Shown one piece after another: positions 1 to 5,911 of a DNA stretch of 8,031 nt. The notes under the pieces are model-generated. The model did not search any database. It had not been told where the DNA came from and saw nothing but the letters and a program-made list of their open reading frames with translations. The position numbers were made by a program, and so were the translations under genes. The DNA lies in NCBI GenBank assembly GCA_904420155.1, contig CAJFUH010000122.1:1-8031 (forward strand). The letters run 5' to 3'. This DNA comes from an uncultured Clostridia bacterium. Lineage in GTDB: Bacteria; Bacillota; Clostridia; Oscillospirales; Acutalibacteraceae. The first letter of the stretch is position 1, and every line of letters starts with the position of its first letter.

Positions 1-118
1 GATCCAGATCGGCATGAAAGGCGCTTTCAAGCTCAGAAGAACTTTTAGCGTTATTTTAAAATATATAGCGCCGGTTTTGATCTTTGTGATTTTTATTATG
101 GGACTGATCACCCAGTAA
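1..118 (+). CDS. C-terminal end of a membrane transporter, probably sodium:neurotransmitter symporter (SNF) family, partial
   Basis: Only the last 38 codons are present and the gene begins before the window. Reading from base 2, the protein ends in a positively charged stretch (KGAFKLRRTFSVILKYIAP) followed by one hydrophobic segment (VLIFVIFIMGLI) and a TAA stop at 116-118. A basic loop, then an Lys-Tyr-x-Ala-Pro entry into a final helix and a very short tail, is how many bacterial sodium-dependent SNF symporters (amino acid or tryptophan/tyrosine type) end. That family call rests on memory of the C-terminal pattern, not on a diagnostic motif. Other multi-helix carriers could end similarly. 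The transcript probably runs to the hairpin at 304-338, which would give an untranslated tail of about 200 bases. Confidence 0.5.
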   Translation, partial: IQIGMKGAFKLRRTFSVILKYIAPVLIFVIFIMGLITQ

Positions 119-303
119 AAGGGCTTGCCTGTCGATTTTCCAGGAAGCATGGAAGAGAAGGCAGGGATGGTATCTGTTGCCATGAAAAGATGGGAAATCG
201 TTCCATGACGGCCTGCTTTTCCCAGCGATAGGCCCAATTTACAGCAAATCTATCATTTCTATGCCTGCATAGTTAGAAAATACGGTCATTAAAAAGTTTC
301 CAT
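119..303 (+). other. Gene-free 3' stretch with a long imperfect fold
   Basis: No convincing reading frame lies here. Nested complementary segments suggest a rod-like RNA. GGGC 121-124 pairs with 232-235, 129-134 pairs with 226-231 (one G-U), 143-147 pairs weakly with 216-222, CATGGAA 148-154 pairs with TTCCATG 201-207, and GGCA 160-163 pairs with TGCC 178-181. A separate short palindrome, CTATGC/GCATAG, is at 259-272. I do not recognise a known RNA family, and the conserved signatures of SRP RNA are absent. No clear promoter is visible inside. It may just be the structured 3' tail of the upstream transporter mRNA. Confidence 0.2.
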
Positions 304-338
304 AAGCCATTCTGTTCCAAAAACAGGATGGCTTTTTT
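304..338 (+). terminator. Intrinsic terminator after the transporter gene
   Basis: A 13-bp stem is formed by 304-316 and 322-334 with one G-U pair and a 5-base loop. The 3' arm runs straight into six T residues (333-338). This is a textbook rho-independent terminator and separates the transporter from the hydrogenase operon. Confidence 0.85.
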
Positions 339-370
339 ACAGGTTTTAGGCAGGATAACCAATTAGACGG

Positions 371-399
371 TTGAAATATCAAGGAAAAAAGAGTATACT
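371..399 (+). promoter_or_regulatory. Distal sigma-A promoter (P1) of the hydrogenase operon
   Basis: The -35 box is TTGAAA (371-376) and the -10 box TATACT (394-399), with an exact 17-bp spacer. Transcription would start near 406, about 200 bases before the first gene. The -10 box lies inside the dyad at 390-417, so a repressor there could block it. Confidence 0.6.
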
Positions 400-417
400 T
401 AGGCTAAGAAATACTCT
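390..417. promoter_or_regulatory. Operator-like dyad over the P1 -10 box
   Basis: The outer arms AGAGTAT (390-396) and ATACTCT (411-417) enclose inner arms CTTAG (398-402) and CTAAG (404-408). This makes 12 matched pairs around a centre at 403. The dyad spans the -10 box and the expected start of transcription, so a DNA-level operator is more likely than an RNA hairpin. The central TTAGGCTAA faintly resembles the boxes of DtxR/MntR-type metal regulators, but the match is too weak to name a regulator. Confidence 0.5.
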
Positions 418-426
418 AATGTAACA

Positions 427-451
427 AAGAGGGAGCCTCTTACGCTTTTTT
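427..451 (+). terminator. Terminator-like hairpin between P1 and P2 (possible attenuator)
   Basis: AAGAGG (427-432) pairs perfectly with CCTCTT (436-441) over a 3-base loop, followed after four bases by six T residues (446-451). The stem is short and set back from the T run, so it may be weak. It would affect only transcripts starting at P1. Confidence 0.35.
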
Positions 452-497
452 CACAGTTATTCTGTAAAATCTGAAAATAGTTTTCTCATTTCTGTTC

Positions 498-526
498 TTG
501 AGATCAATAGGGAAGAATGTTATAAT
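498..526 (+). promoter_or_regulatory. Proximal sigma-A promoter (P2) of the hydrogenase operon
   Basis: The -35 box is TTGAGA (498-503) and the -10 box a perfect TATAAT (521-526), with a 17-bp spacer. TGT directly before the -10 box adds an extended -10 element. The expected start is near 533, giving a leader of about 73 bases. This is the best promoter for the four-gene operon. Confidence 0.75.
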
Positions 527-567
527 CAAGAGCGCCTAAATTGTTGACTGTTGAAAGTTAGCCAGAG

Positions 568-597
568 TTTCCCTTGGTTACCAGGAAAGGATAAGGG
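568..597 (+). promoter_or_regulatory. Leader hairpin and ribosome binding site of the first operon gene
   Basis: TTTCC (568-572) pairs with GGAAA (584-588), and TGG (575-577) pairs with CCA (581-583) around a TTA loop, with a two-base bulge. The hairpin ends just before a purine run whose AAGGG (593-597) is the likely Shine-Dalgarno site, 8 bases before the ATG at 606. Its closeness suggests it could modulate access of ribosomes, but this is only inferred. Confidence 0.35.
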
Positions 598-605
598 CAA
601 GCAAT

Positions 606-851
606 ATGGAAGTTATCGTATGTGTGGGTAGTTCCTGCCATTTGCGGGGCTCCCGGGACGTGATCCAGATTTTGGAACGCAACATCACGCTCAATGGGTT
701 GCGGGATCAAGTAGAACTCAAAGGCTCATTTTGCATGGGAGAATGCAGGGAAGGCGTATGTGTCAGCGTGGACGGACAACGTTTTTTTGTGACACCCTCG
801 GAAACAGAAGCCTTTTTTAATCAAGAGATTTTGGGGAGGATGTCCATATGA
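606..851 (+). CDS. Thioredoxin-like [2Fe-2S] ferredoxin, small hydrogenase partner (HfsA-like)
   Basis: This is an 81-residue soluble electron carrier of the thioredoxin-like [2Fe-2S] ferredoxin type, the fold also found in NuoE and in HydC subunits of bifurcating hydrogenases. The cluster ligands are visible as Cys6-x4-Cys11 and Cys43-x3-Cys47. A fifth cysteine, Cys52, follows and is not part of the standard set. There is no signal peptide or membrane segment, so it acts in the cytoplasm. At this length it is a stand-alone domain without the helical N-terminal region of full NuoE. The stop overlaps the next start by four bases (ATGA, 848-851), so it is translationally coupled to the PAS-hydrogenase. 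It probably shuttles electrons to or from that enzyme, which is inferred from the pairing. The start is fixed by AAGGG 8 bases upstream. Confidence 0.9.
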   Translation: MEVIVCVGSSCHLRGSRDVIQILERNITLNGLRDQVELKGSFCMGECREGVCVSVDGQRFFVTPSETEAFFNQEILGRMSI

Positions 852-2560
852 GCGTCATAGGGTTAAAAAAAGCAAATTGCAAGAACTGTTATAAGTGTGT
901 AAAAGTTTGTCCGGTAAAGTCCATTAAAGTGGAAAACGAACAGGCTCAAATTATTGATAATTCTTGTATTTTATGCGGAAGGTGTCTTGCGGAATGTCCT
1001 CAGAATGCCAAAACCTTACAAAGCGATTTAGAAAAGGTCAAAGGATTCCTCAAGGCAGGGGAAACCGTGATCGTTTCTTTGGCCCCGTCTTACCCCGGTT
1101 CCTTTTCGTTTGAGGCTCCCGGGCAGTTGGCCACTGCTTTCCAGAAATTAGGCTTTGCCGGAGTGTCGGAGACTTCCGAAGGGGCCGCTTATGTGACGGC
1201 GGAATACGCCCAGCTGGTTCGCGATAATACGATGAAAAACATTATTACCACTTGTTGTCCGTCGGTCAACCGTTTGGTGGAAATCTACTACCCGGAACTG
1301 GTAGACCAAATGGCCCCTGTGGTGTCCCCCATGATCGCCCATGCCCGCCTGCTCAAACAGAGCATCGGTAAGAACATCCGGGTGGTTTTTGTAGGGCCGT
1401 GCATTTCTAAAAAAGATGAAGCGGCGGATATGCGTCACGATACCGACGTAGACGCAGTGCTGACCTTTGACGATATGACCGCCTGGTTCCAGGAAGCCGG
1501 TATCCGTGCGGAGGATTGCGAGGAAGGAAAATTCCTCAATGCCAGTTCCAAGATTGTCCGTATGTATCCCATTACCAACGGTATTTTGGAGACTTTGCGC
1601 GCTTGCGGCGATGCAGGAAATTATCATCTTATGAGCGTCGACGGCATAGCGGAGTGCAAAGACTTGTTTGAAGCCATGAAACGCGGAGAAATTGACCATT
1701 GCTTTATAGAGATCAATGCCTGCAAAGGCGGTTGTGTCAATGGCCCCGCCAAAGCGAAGGATAGCACCGCCCGCTTTACTTCTGCGATTAAGGTGGAACG
1801 TTACGCCCGCAGCGATGCGGATTGTTATCCGGCCACTCCGGAAAAATTAGCGCTTTCTAAAAAGTTCTTTGACCGTTCTCCCCATGAAATTATCCCGGAT
1901 GAATCGGTGATCCGCAGTATTCTTGCTAAGATCGGCAAAGAGACCCCAGAACAGGAACTCAACTGCGGAGCCTGCGGATATTCTTCTTGCCGGGAAAAGG
2001 CCATCGCGGTCTACCAGAACCGTGCGGAGCTCACCATGTGCATGCCCTATATGAAAGAGCGCGCGGAATCTCTTTCCAATTATGTACTGTCGGAAACCCC
2101 CAATATCACCATTATTGTGGACAGCGACATGAATATCATTGAATTCAACGCGGCGGCGGAAGCCTGCTTTAAGATCAGCCGCCGGGAGGCTTTGGAAAAA
2201 GGGCTGTATGAGTTGATTGACGTTTCCGACTTCCAGTTCGTGTTTGAGACCAAGCAGTCTATCACCAACAAGAAAGTACATTACCGCGAGTACAATATCA
2301 CCACGGAACAAAGCATTATTTATATTGCAAAAGAAAATATTGCTATGGGCATTTTCCGTGATATCACGAAAGAGGAGAAAGAGTTAGAGAACCGTTATCA
2401 TCTGCGGGTAGAAACCATGGAGATGGCCCAAAAAGTCATTGACAAGCAGATGGTGGCGGCGCAGCAGATCGCCAGCTTGTTGGGCGAGACTACGGCGGAA
2501 ACCAAGGTGACTCTGACGAAGCTCAAGAATATGATTGTATTTGATGGTGATGAACAATGA
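848..2560 (+). CDS. PAS-domain [FeFe] hydrogenase, group C (putatively sensory, HydS/HfsB-like)
   Basis: This 570-residue protein is built as a sensor. Residues 11-50 carry two [4Fe-4S] motifs (C11/C14/C17/C21 and C40/C43/C46/C50). Residues about 70-325 form the H-cluster domain with all three signature loops. These are TTCCPS at 134-139, GPCISKKDE at 183-191 and E288-x3-C292-x3-C296 followed by NGP. Next comes an extra cluster domain of the Fe4S4 (PF04060-like) type with C373, C376, C381 and C398. A PAS domain (about 405-510) and a charged helical tail (about 510-560) end the protein. Known group C enzymes with this order are thought to sense H2 or redox state rather than to make H2 in bulk. 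Loop positions normally held by methionine are Gly183 and Asn290. The start follows GGGGAGG by 8 bases and overlaps the previous stop. The end overlaps the phosphatase start by ATGA, which suggests a joint signalling complex. Confidence 0.95.
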   Translation: MSVIGLKKANCKNCYKCVKVCPVKSIKVENEQAQIIDNSCILCGRCLAECPQNAKTLQSDLEKVKGFLKAGETVIVSLAPSYPGSFSFEAPGQLATAFQKLGFAGVSETSEGAAYVTAEYAQLVRDNTMKNIITTCCPSVNRLVEIYYPELVDQMAPVVSPMIAHARLLKQSIGKNIRVVFVGPCISKKDEAADMRHDTDVDAVLTFDDMTAWFQEAGIRAEDCEEGKFLNASSKIVRMYPITNGILETLRACGDAGNYHLMSVDGIAECKDLFEAMKRGEIDHCFIEINACKGGCVNGPAKAKDSTARFTSAIKVERYARSDADCYPATPEKLALSKKFFDRSPHEIIPDESVIRSILAKIGKETPEQELNCGACGYSSCREKAIAVYQNRAELTMCMPYMKERAESLSNYVLSETPNITIIVDSDMNIIEFNAAAEACFKISRREALEKGLYELIDVSDFQFVFETKQSITNKKVHYREYNITTEQSIIYIAKENIAMGIFRDITKEEKELENRYHLRVETMEMAQKVIDKQMVAAQQIASLLGETTAETKVTLTKLKNMIVFDGDEQ

Positions 2561-3729
2561 AATTGCATGTGGATACAGCCTATCGGAGCCTCAATAAAAA
2601 GGGAGAGGAACTGTGTGGGGACAAAGTAAAAATAACCCGTACCAAGGATTCTGTCATCTGCGTGCTGGCCGACGGCCTGGGAAGCGGGGTAAAAGCCAAC
2701 ATTTTAGCTACGTTGACCAGCACGATTATTTCTACCATGTTGGAAGAAGGGGCCCAAGTGGAACAGGCAGTGGAGACCATTGTCAGCACTTTGCCTGTGT
2801 GCAGCGTGAGAAAGCTGGCCTATTCTACCTTTAGCATTTTACAGATATTTGAAAACGGCGATGCCTATTTGGTAGAATTTGATAATCCGGCCTGTATTTT
2901 CATCCGTGATGGAAATTTAATGGAACTCAATTCGGAATATAAAGAATACGCAGGGAAAACGGTATATGAATGCCGCTTTACAGTAAGGCCGGGGGATGTG
3001 CTGTGTTTGGTAAGCGACGGCGTTATTTACGCGGGCGTCGGGAACCTGCTTAATTTTGGGTGGACGTGGGAGAATGTAGCCTCTTATTTGACAAAGGCCA
3101 CTCTGAAAGAGAAATCTGCCCAGCGCTTAGCGGTCACGCTGTCCCAGGCAGTGAATGAATTATATATGGAGAAACCCGGCGATGATTCCACCGTTTTGGT
3201 GGCCCGCGTTGCGCCGCGCTGCGTAGTAAATATGTTGGCGGGACCTCCCAAAAACAAAGAAGACGACGCCCGCATGGTGCGCAATTTTATGACGACGCCC
3301 GGTAAAAAGGTTATCTGTGGAGGTACCAGCGCCAATATTGTGGGACGTATCCTCAACCGTAAAGTGGAAACGTCTTTGCATTATGTAGATCCCTTGATTC
3401 CCCCTACCGCAACCATCGAGGGGATCGACCTGGTGACGGAAGGAGTGCTTACCCTTAGCCGTACATTGGAGATTATGCGGGATTACATCAAGCATCAGAC
3501 GGATACCATGTATTTTCATAAACTGGATGAGGACAACGGCGCGGCTCAATTGGCAAAGCTTTTGCTGGAAGATTGTACAAACTTCAATGTATTTATCGGT
3601 ACGGCTATCAATCCCGCCCATCAGAATCCTGGGCTTCCGTCTGATTTAAGCATTAAATTAAAGCAGATAGAAGAGTTGTGTACCCTCATGGAAAAGATGG
3701 GGAAACCAGTGGAGAAAACCTACTACTAA
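2557..3729 (+). CDS. SpoIIE/PP2C-family serine phosphatase with an unassigned C-terminal domain (HfsC-like)
   Basis: This 390-residue cytoplasmic protein has no membrane segments. Residues 1 to about 220 form a PP2C-type metal-dependent phosphatase of the SpoIIE/RsbU class. The metal-binding motifs are in order: Gly-Asp at 21-22, ADGLGSG at 38-44, SDG at 153-155 and GDDST at 208-212. Such enzymes usually remove phosphate from serine on SpoIIAA-like (STAS) anti-sigma antagonists. No STAS protein or anti-sigma kinase is in the window, so the substrate is unknown. Residues about 225-390 are not part of the catalytic fold. They include CGGTSANIVGRILNR (254-268) and a TEGVLTLSRTLE segment (294-305), which I cannot assign to a named domain. 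Four-base overlap with the PAS-hydrogenase gene points to the phosphatase being its output. Translation is coupled through ATGA at 2557-2560. Confidence 0.92.
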   Translation: MKLHVDTAYRSLNKKGEELCGDKVKITRTKDSVICVLADGLGSGVKANILATLTSTIISTMLEEGAQVEQAVETIVSTLPVCSVRKLAYSTFSILQIFENGDAYLVEFDNPACIFIRDGNLMELNSEYKEYAGKTVYECRFTVRPGDVLCLVSDGVIYAGVGNLLNFGWTWENVASYLTKATLKEKSAQRLAVTLSQAVNELYMEKPGDDSTVLVARVAPRCVVNMLAGPPKNKEDDARMVRNFMTTPGKKVICGGTSANIVGRILNRKVETSLHYVDPLIPPTATIEGIDLVTEGVLTLSRTLEIMRDYIKHQTDTMYFHKLDEDNGAAQLAKLLLEDCTNFNVFIGTAINPAHQNPGLPSDLSIKLKQIEELCTLMEKMGKPVEKTYY

Positions 3730-3730
3730 A

Positions 3731-3746
3731 GGAGAATTTTTGCATG
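3731..3746 (+). promoter_or_regulatory. Ribosome binding site that fixes the start of the second hydrogenase
   Basis: AAAGGAG (3728-3734) straddles the stop of the phosphatase gene and lies 9 bases before the ATG at 3744. The reading frame is open further upstream, with another ATG at 3678 inside the phosphatase gene. That ATG has no such site and would add 22 residues of unrelated character, so 3744 is chosen. Confidence 0.8.
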
Positions 3747-5180
3747 CAGTATGATAACGACGCGAAACAAATGAAATTTGAGGTTCTCAGGCGAGTGGCA
3801 CAACTTGCTTACTTGGGGGAACTGGAAGAAAACCTGGAAGGCATCCCCTTTGATATCATTCCCGGCAATCAGGCAAGGTTTCGCTGCTGTGTTTATAGGG
3901 AACGTGAAATCATTCGGGAACGGGTGGCTTTGGCGAGAGGCAAAAATATTCCTGGACATGAAAAGGCAGAAGGGTTGGTTACTGTTTTGCCAGCGGCCTG
4001 CGAAGGCTGCCCCATCAACCGTTTTACCGTAACGGCAAACTGCCAGCGTTGTATGGCCAAGAAATGCGTGGCGGCCTGCCCCTTTGGAGCTATTTCCGTA
4101 AGCGGTAAAGGCGCCTATATTGATCCTGCCAAATGTAAGGAATGCGGACGTTGCGCGGCAGCCTGCCCTTACAACGCCATTTCCGATACCATGCGTCCCT
4201 GTTTGCGTTCTTGTCCAGTGGACGCCATCTCTATGGATGATAATAAACAAGCCGTTATTAAATATGATCGCTGCATTGGCTGTGGGGCCTGTACCACAGA
4301 TTGTCCCTTTGGGGCTATTTCCGATTCTTCATATATTGTAGATGTTATCCGGGAAATCAAAGGGAAAAAGAAAGTTTTCGCTATGTTTGCGCCGGCAATT
4401 GAAGGCCAATTTGGCGACGCCACGGTGGGAATGTTGAAAAATGCCATTAAGAAGCTGGGGTTTGATGGGGTCTATGAGGTTGCCTTAGGGGCCGACGCAG
4501 TAGCCCAGCATGAAGCCCATGAGCTGAAACACGCCGTAGAAAATGGGCAAAAGATGACTACTTCCTGCTGCCCGGCGTTTGTTACTATGATTGAAAAGCA
4601 TTTTCCCCGATTGATTCCTAATATCTCCCATACGGTGTCTCCTATGACCGCCACCGCCCGTTACATCCGGGAAGAACATCCGGGAGCTTTAGTGGTGTTT
4701 ATTGGGCCTTGCATCGCCAAGAAACAGGAGATTAAAAAGGTAAAAGATAGCGCGGACTATGTCATTACATTGGAAGAGTTGGCGGCCATGTTCGCCGCGC
4801 AGAAGATCAACCCTAACGAAATGGCTGACAATGAACAGGACGGCAGCGTGTATGGCAAAGGCTTTGCCCAGAGCGGAGGCGTTTCCGGGGCGGTCATGCG
4901 GGTACTGGAGGAAGAAGGCTGCGATATTTCGGTATCCTGTAGGAAATGCACCGGCGCAAAGGAATGTAAAAAGGCTTTGATGATACTGAACGCGGGTCGT
5001 TTGCCGGAAAACCTGGTGGAAGGTATGGCTTGCGAAGGCGGTTGTATCGACGGGCCGGCTTCCATTCTGTCTCATCAGCGCATTGTCAAGAATCGGGACA
5101 AACTGCTCAAGAACGCCGACCAGAGAACCATTACGGAGAATTTGGAGGAACACGGATTTTCCAGGATCACGATGGAATAA
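3744..5180 (+). CDS. Ferredoxin-rich monomeric [FeFe] hydrogenase, group B type (HfsD-like)
   Basis: This 478-residue cytoplasmic enzyme catalyses reversible H2 formation from protons and low-potential electrons, probably from ferredoxin. After a helical N-terminal region (1-80) come many cysteine motifs. They are C86-x2-C89, C100-x2-C103-x4-C108-x3-C112, C131-x2-C134-x2-C137-x3-C141, C153-x3-C157 and C177-x2-C180-x2-C183-x3-C187. These are enough for three [4Fe-4S] clusters, possibly four. The H-cluster loops are TTSCCPAF (272-279), GPCIAKKQE (321-329) and EGMACEGGCIDGP (426-438), all complete. The layout with CEGCP and RPC-x3-CP is typical of group B enzymes of Clostridia, whose physiological role is poorly known. 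It lacks the PAS domain of its neighbour and keeps Met428 in the third loop. It lies 14 bp after the phosphatase and is the last gene of the operon. It needs HydE, HydF and HydG for maturation, and these are not in this window. Confidence 0.94.
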   Translation: MQYDNDAKQMKFEVLRRVAQLAYLGELEENLEGIPFDIIPGNQARFRCCVYREREIIRERVALARGKNIPGHEKAEGLVTVLPAACEGCPINRFTVTANCQRCMAKKCVAACPFGAISVSGKGAYIDPAKCKECGRCAAACPYNAISDTMRPCLRSCPVDAISMDDNKQAVIKYDRCIGCGACTTDCPFGAISDSSYIVDVIREIKGKKKVFAMFAPAIEGQFGDATVGMLKNAIKKLGFDGVYEVALGADAVAQHEAHELKHAVENGQKMTTSCCPAFVTMIEKHFPRLIPNISHTVSPMTATARYIREEHPGALVVFIGPCIAKKQEIKKVKDSADYVITLEELAAMFAAQKINPNEMADNEQDGSVYGKGFAQSGGVSGAVMRVLEEEGCDISVSCRKCTGAKECKKALMILNAGRLPENLVEGMACEGGCIDGPASILSHQRIVKNRDKLLKNADQRTITENLEEHGFSRITME

Positions 5181-5186
5181 TAGAAG

Positions 5187-5276
5187 AGGTAGGAAAAGTT
5201 TTACTGATTTGTATAAGGAAAGAAGAGAACCGTATTTTTGTCAGAATACAGAAGGAAATGGTTTCTTTTCTTACCT
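5187..5276 (+). other. Intergenic RNA with two mutually exclusive long stems
   Basis: The pyrimidine segment around 5265-5275 can pair in two ways. One 12-bp stem joins 5187-5198 to 5265-5276 with a single G-U. The other 12-bp stem joins 5220-5231 to 5260-5272 with one bulge and one G-U, and encloses a small hairpin GTATT/AATAC (5232-5249). The sequence is purine/pyrimidine-biased, which makes chance pairing easier. No known riboswitch family is recognised. It lies after the hydrogenase operon and before the hairpin at 5360-5401. Confidence 0.3.
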
Positions 5277-5301
5277 ATAAAACGAGCATAGATACTTTTG
5301 G

Positions 5302-5328
5302 GTCACATGGCCGTATTAAAATTGTGAC
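5302..5328. repeat. Inverted repeat GTCACA/TGTGAC
   Basis: GTCACA (5302-5307) and TGTGAC (5323-5328) are perfect inverted copies separated by 15 bases. The arms are oriented opposite to a CRP/FNR site (TGTGA then TCACA), so that reading is not supported. It may be an RNA stem or a binding site of unknown type. Confidence 0.3.
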
Positions 5329-5359
5329 GCCACAGATCGTTGTTATTTCAAAAATCAAG

Positions 5360-5401
5360 AAGGGGGTTGGAATAAATTTTCCAGTCCCCTTTCTGCTTTT
5401 T
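5360..5401 (+). terminator. Intrinsic terminator or attenuator before the thioesterase gene
   Basis: A 13-bp stem joins 5360-5372 to 5379-5391 with two G-U pairs and a 6-base loop. A run of five T residues (5397-5401) follows after five bases. It can end the hydrogenase operon. The next gene's Shine-Dalgarno site begins only six bases later, leaving no room for a promoter in between. Confidence 0.75.
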
Positions 5402-5421
5402 CAAAAAAGGAGGTTATTCGG

Positions 5422-5892
5422 ATGAAGGGAAAGACTGTTCGGGAATCCCGGACAGAACAGGTACATCTGGTACGCAACACCCACATCAATGGGAACCAAC
5501 GTCTGTTTGGAGGTTCCTTGATGCAATGGATTGACACGGTTGGCGGAGTGGTGGCCCGCCGGCATTCCGGAAGGGAAATCACAACTGCGTGTGTGGATAA
5601 TTTGCAGTTTCGTTCCGCAGTAGTCATCAACAGTACGGTAGTCCTCATCGGAAAGATGACCTATGTGGGACGTACTTCCATGGAAGTGCGTGTGGATACC
5701 TTTGTAGAGAGCCTGGAGGGAATACGGACATTGGTGAATACCGCTTATTTGGTTTTTGTGGCTTTGGATGACGAGGGGCGTCCGGTGCCGGTACCCCGTC
5801 TGATTTTAGAGACCGATCAGGAAAAAGCGGAATTTGAAAATGGCGCGCGCCGTCAGACATTGCGCAAAGAGCGCAGAAACCAAGGATATTAA
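5422..5892 (+). CDS. Acyl-CoA thioesterase, hotdog fold (YciA/ACOT-like)
   Basis: This 156-residue soluble protein hydrolyses acyl-CoA to the free acid and CoA. Its motif H21-I-N23-G-N-x2-LFGG-x5-D38 near the N-terminus, followed by TACVDNLQF (54-62), is the signature of the YciA/BACH group of hotdog thioesterases. In that family a conserved Asn and Asp in this region (here Asn23 and Asp38) sit in or near the active site. The rest (VINSTVVLIGKM and TSMEVRVDTFVE strands) fits one full hotdog domain, and members usually form trimers or hexamers. The C-terminus is highly charged (RRQTLRKERRNQ). The start is set by AAGGAGG (5407-5413), 8 bases upstream. The substrate chain length cannot be read from the sequence. 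Expression must come from a promoter upstream of the hairpin at 5360-5401 or from read-through. Confidence 0.92.
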   Translation: MKGKTVRESRTEQVHLVRNTHINGNQRLFGGSLMQWIDTVGGVVARRHSGREITTACVDNLQFRSAVVINSTVVLIGKMTYVGRTSMEVRVDTFVESLEGIRTLVNTAYLVFVALDDEGRPVPVPRLILETDQEKAEFENGARRQTLRKERRNQGY

Positions 5893-5911
5893 AAAATAAA
5901 TTTCAAGGCCG

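Noticed and set aside
119..303. SRP RNA or 6S RNA in the spacer after the transporter
   Set aside because: The conserved SRP apical-loop sequence is absent, and the fold is too short for 6S RNA, with no promoter visible.
541..557. TTGTTGA at the start of a possible Rex (NADH-sensing) site in the hydrogenase leader
   Set aside because: Only the left half resembles TTGTTAA. The right half does not match TTAACAA, so the site is not supported.
1148..1699. Long open frames on the - strand opposite the hydrogenases and phosphatase
   Set aside because: They are opposite clear genes, lack ribosome sites and encode no recognisable domains, so they are shadows of codon bias.
3678..3743. Earlier in-frame ATG for the second hydrogenase
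   Set aside because: It lies inside the phosphatase gene without a ribosome site, while AAAGGAG precedes the ATG at 3744 at good spacing.
5302..5328. CRP/FNR-type binding site
   Set aside because: The arms are in the order TCACA then TGTGA, the reverse of a CRP/FNR site, with a long 15-base spacer.
5030..5425. Open frame of about 130 codons across the end of the second hydrogenase and the spacer
   Set aside because: It overlaps a well-supported gene in another frame, has no ribosome site, and its product looks like shifted coding and spacer sequence.
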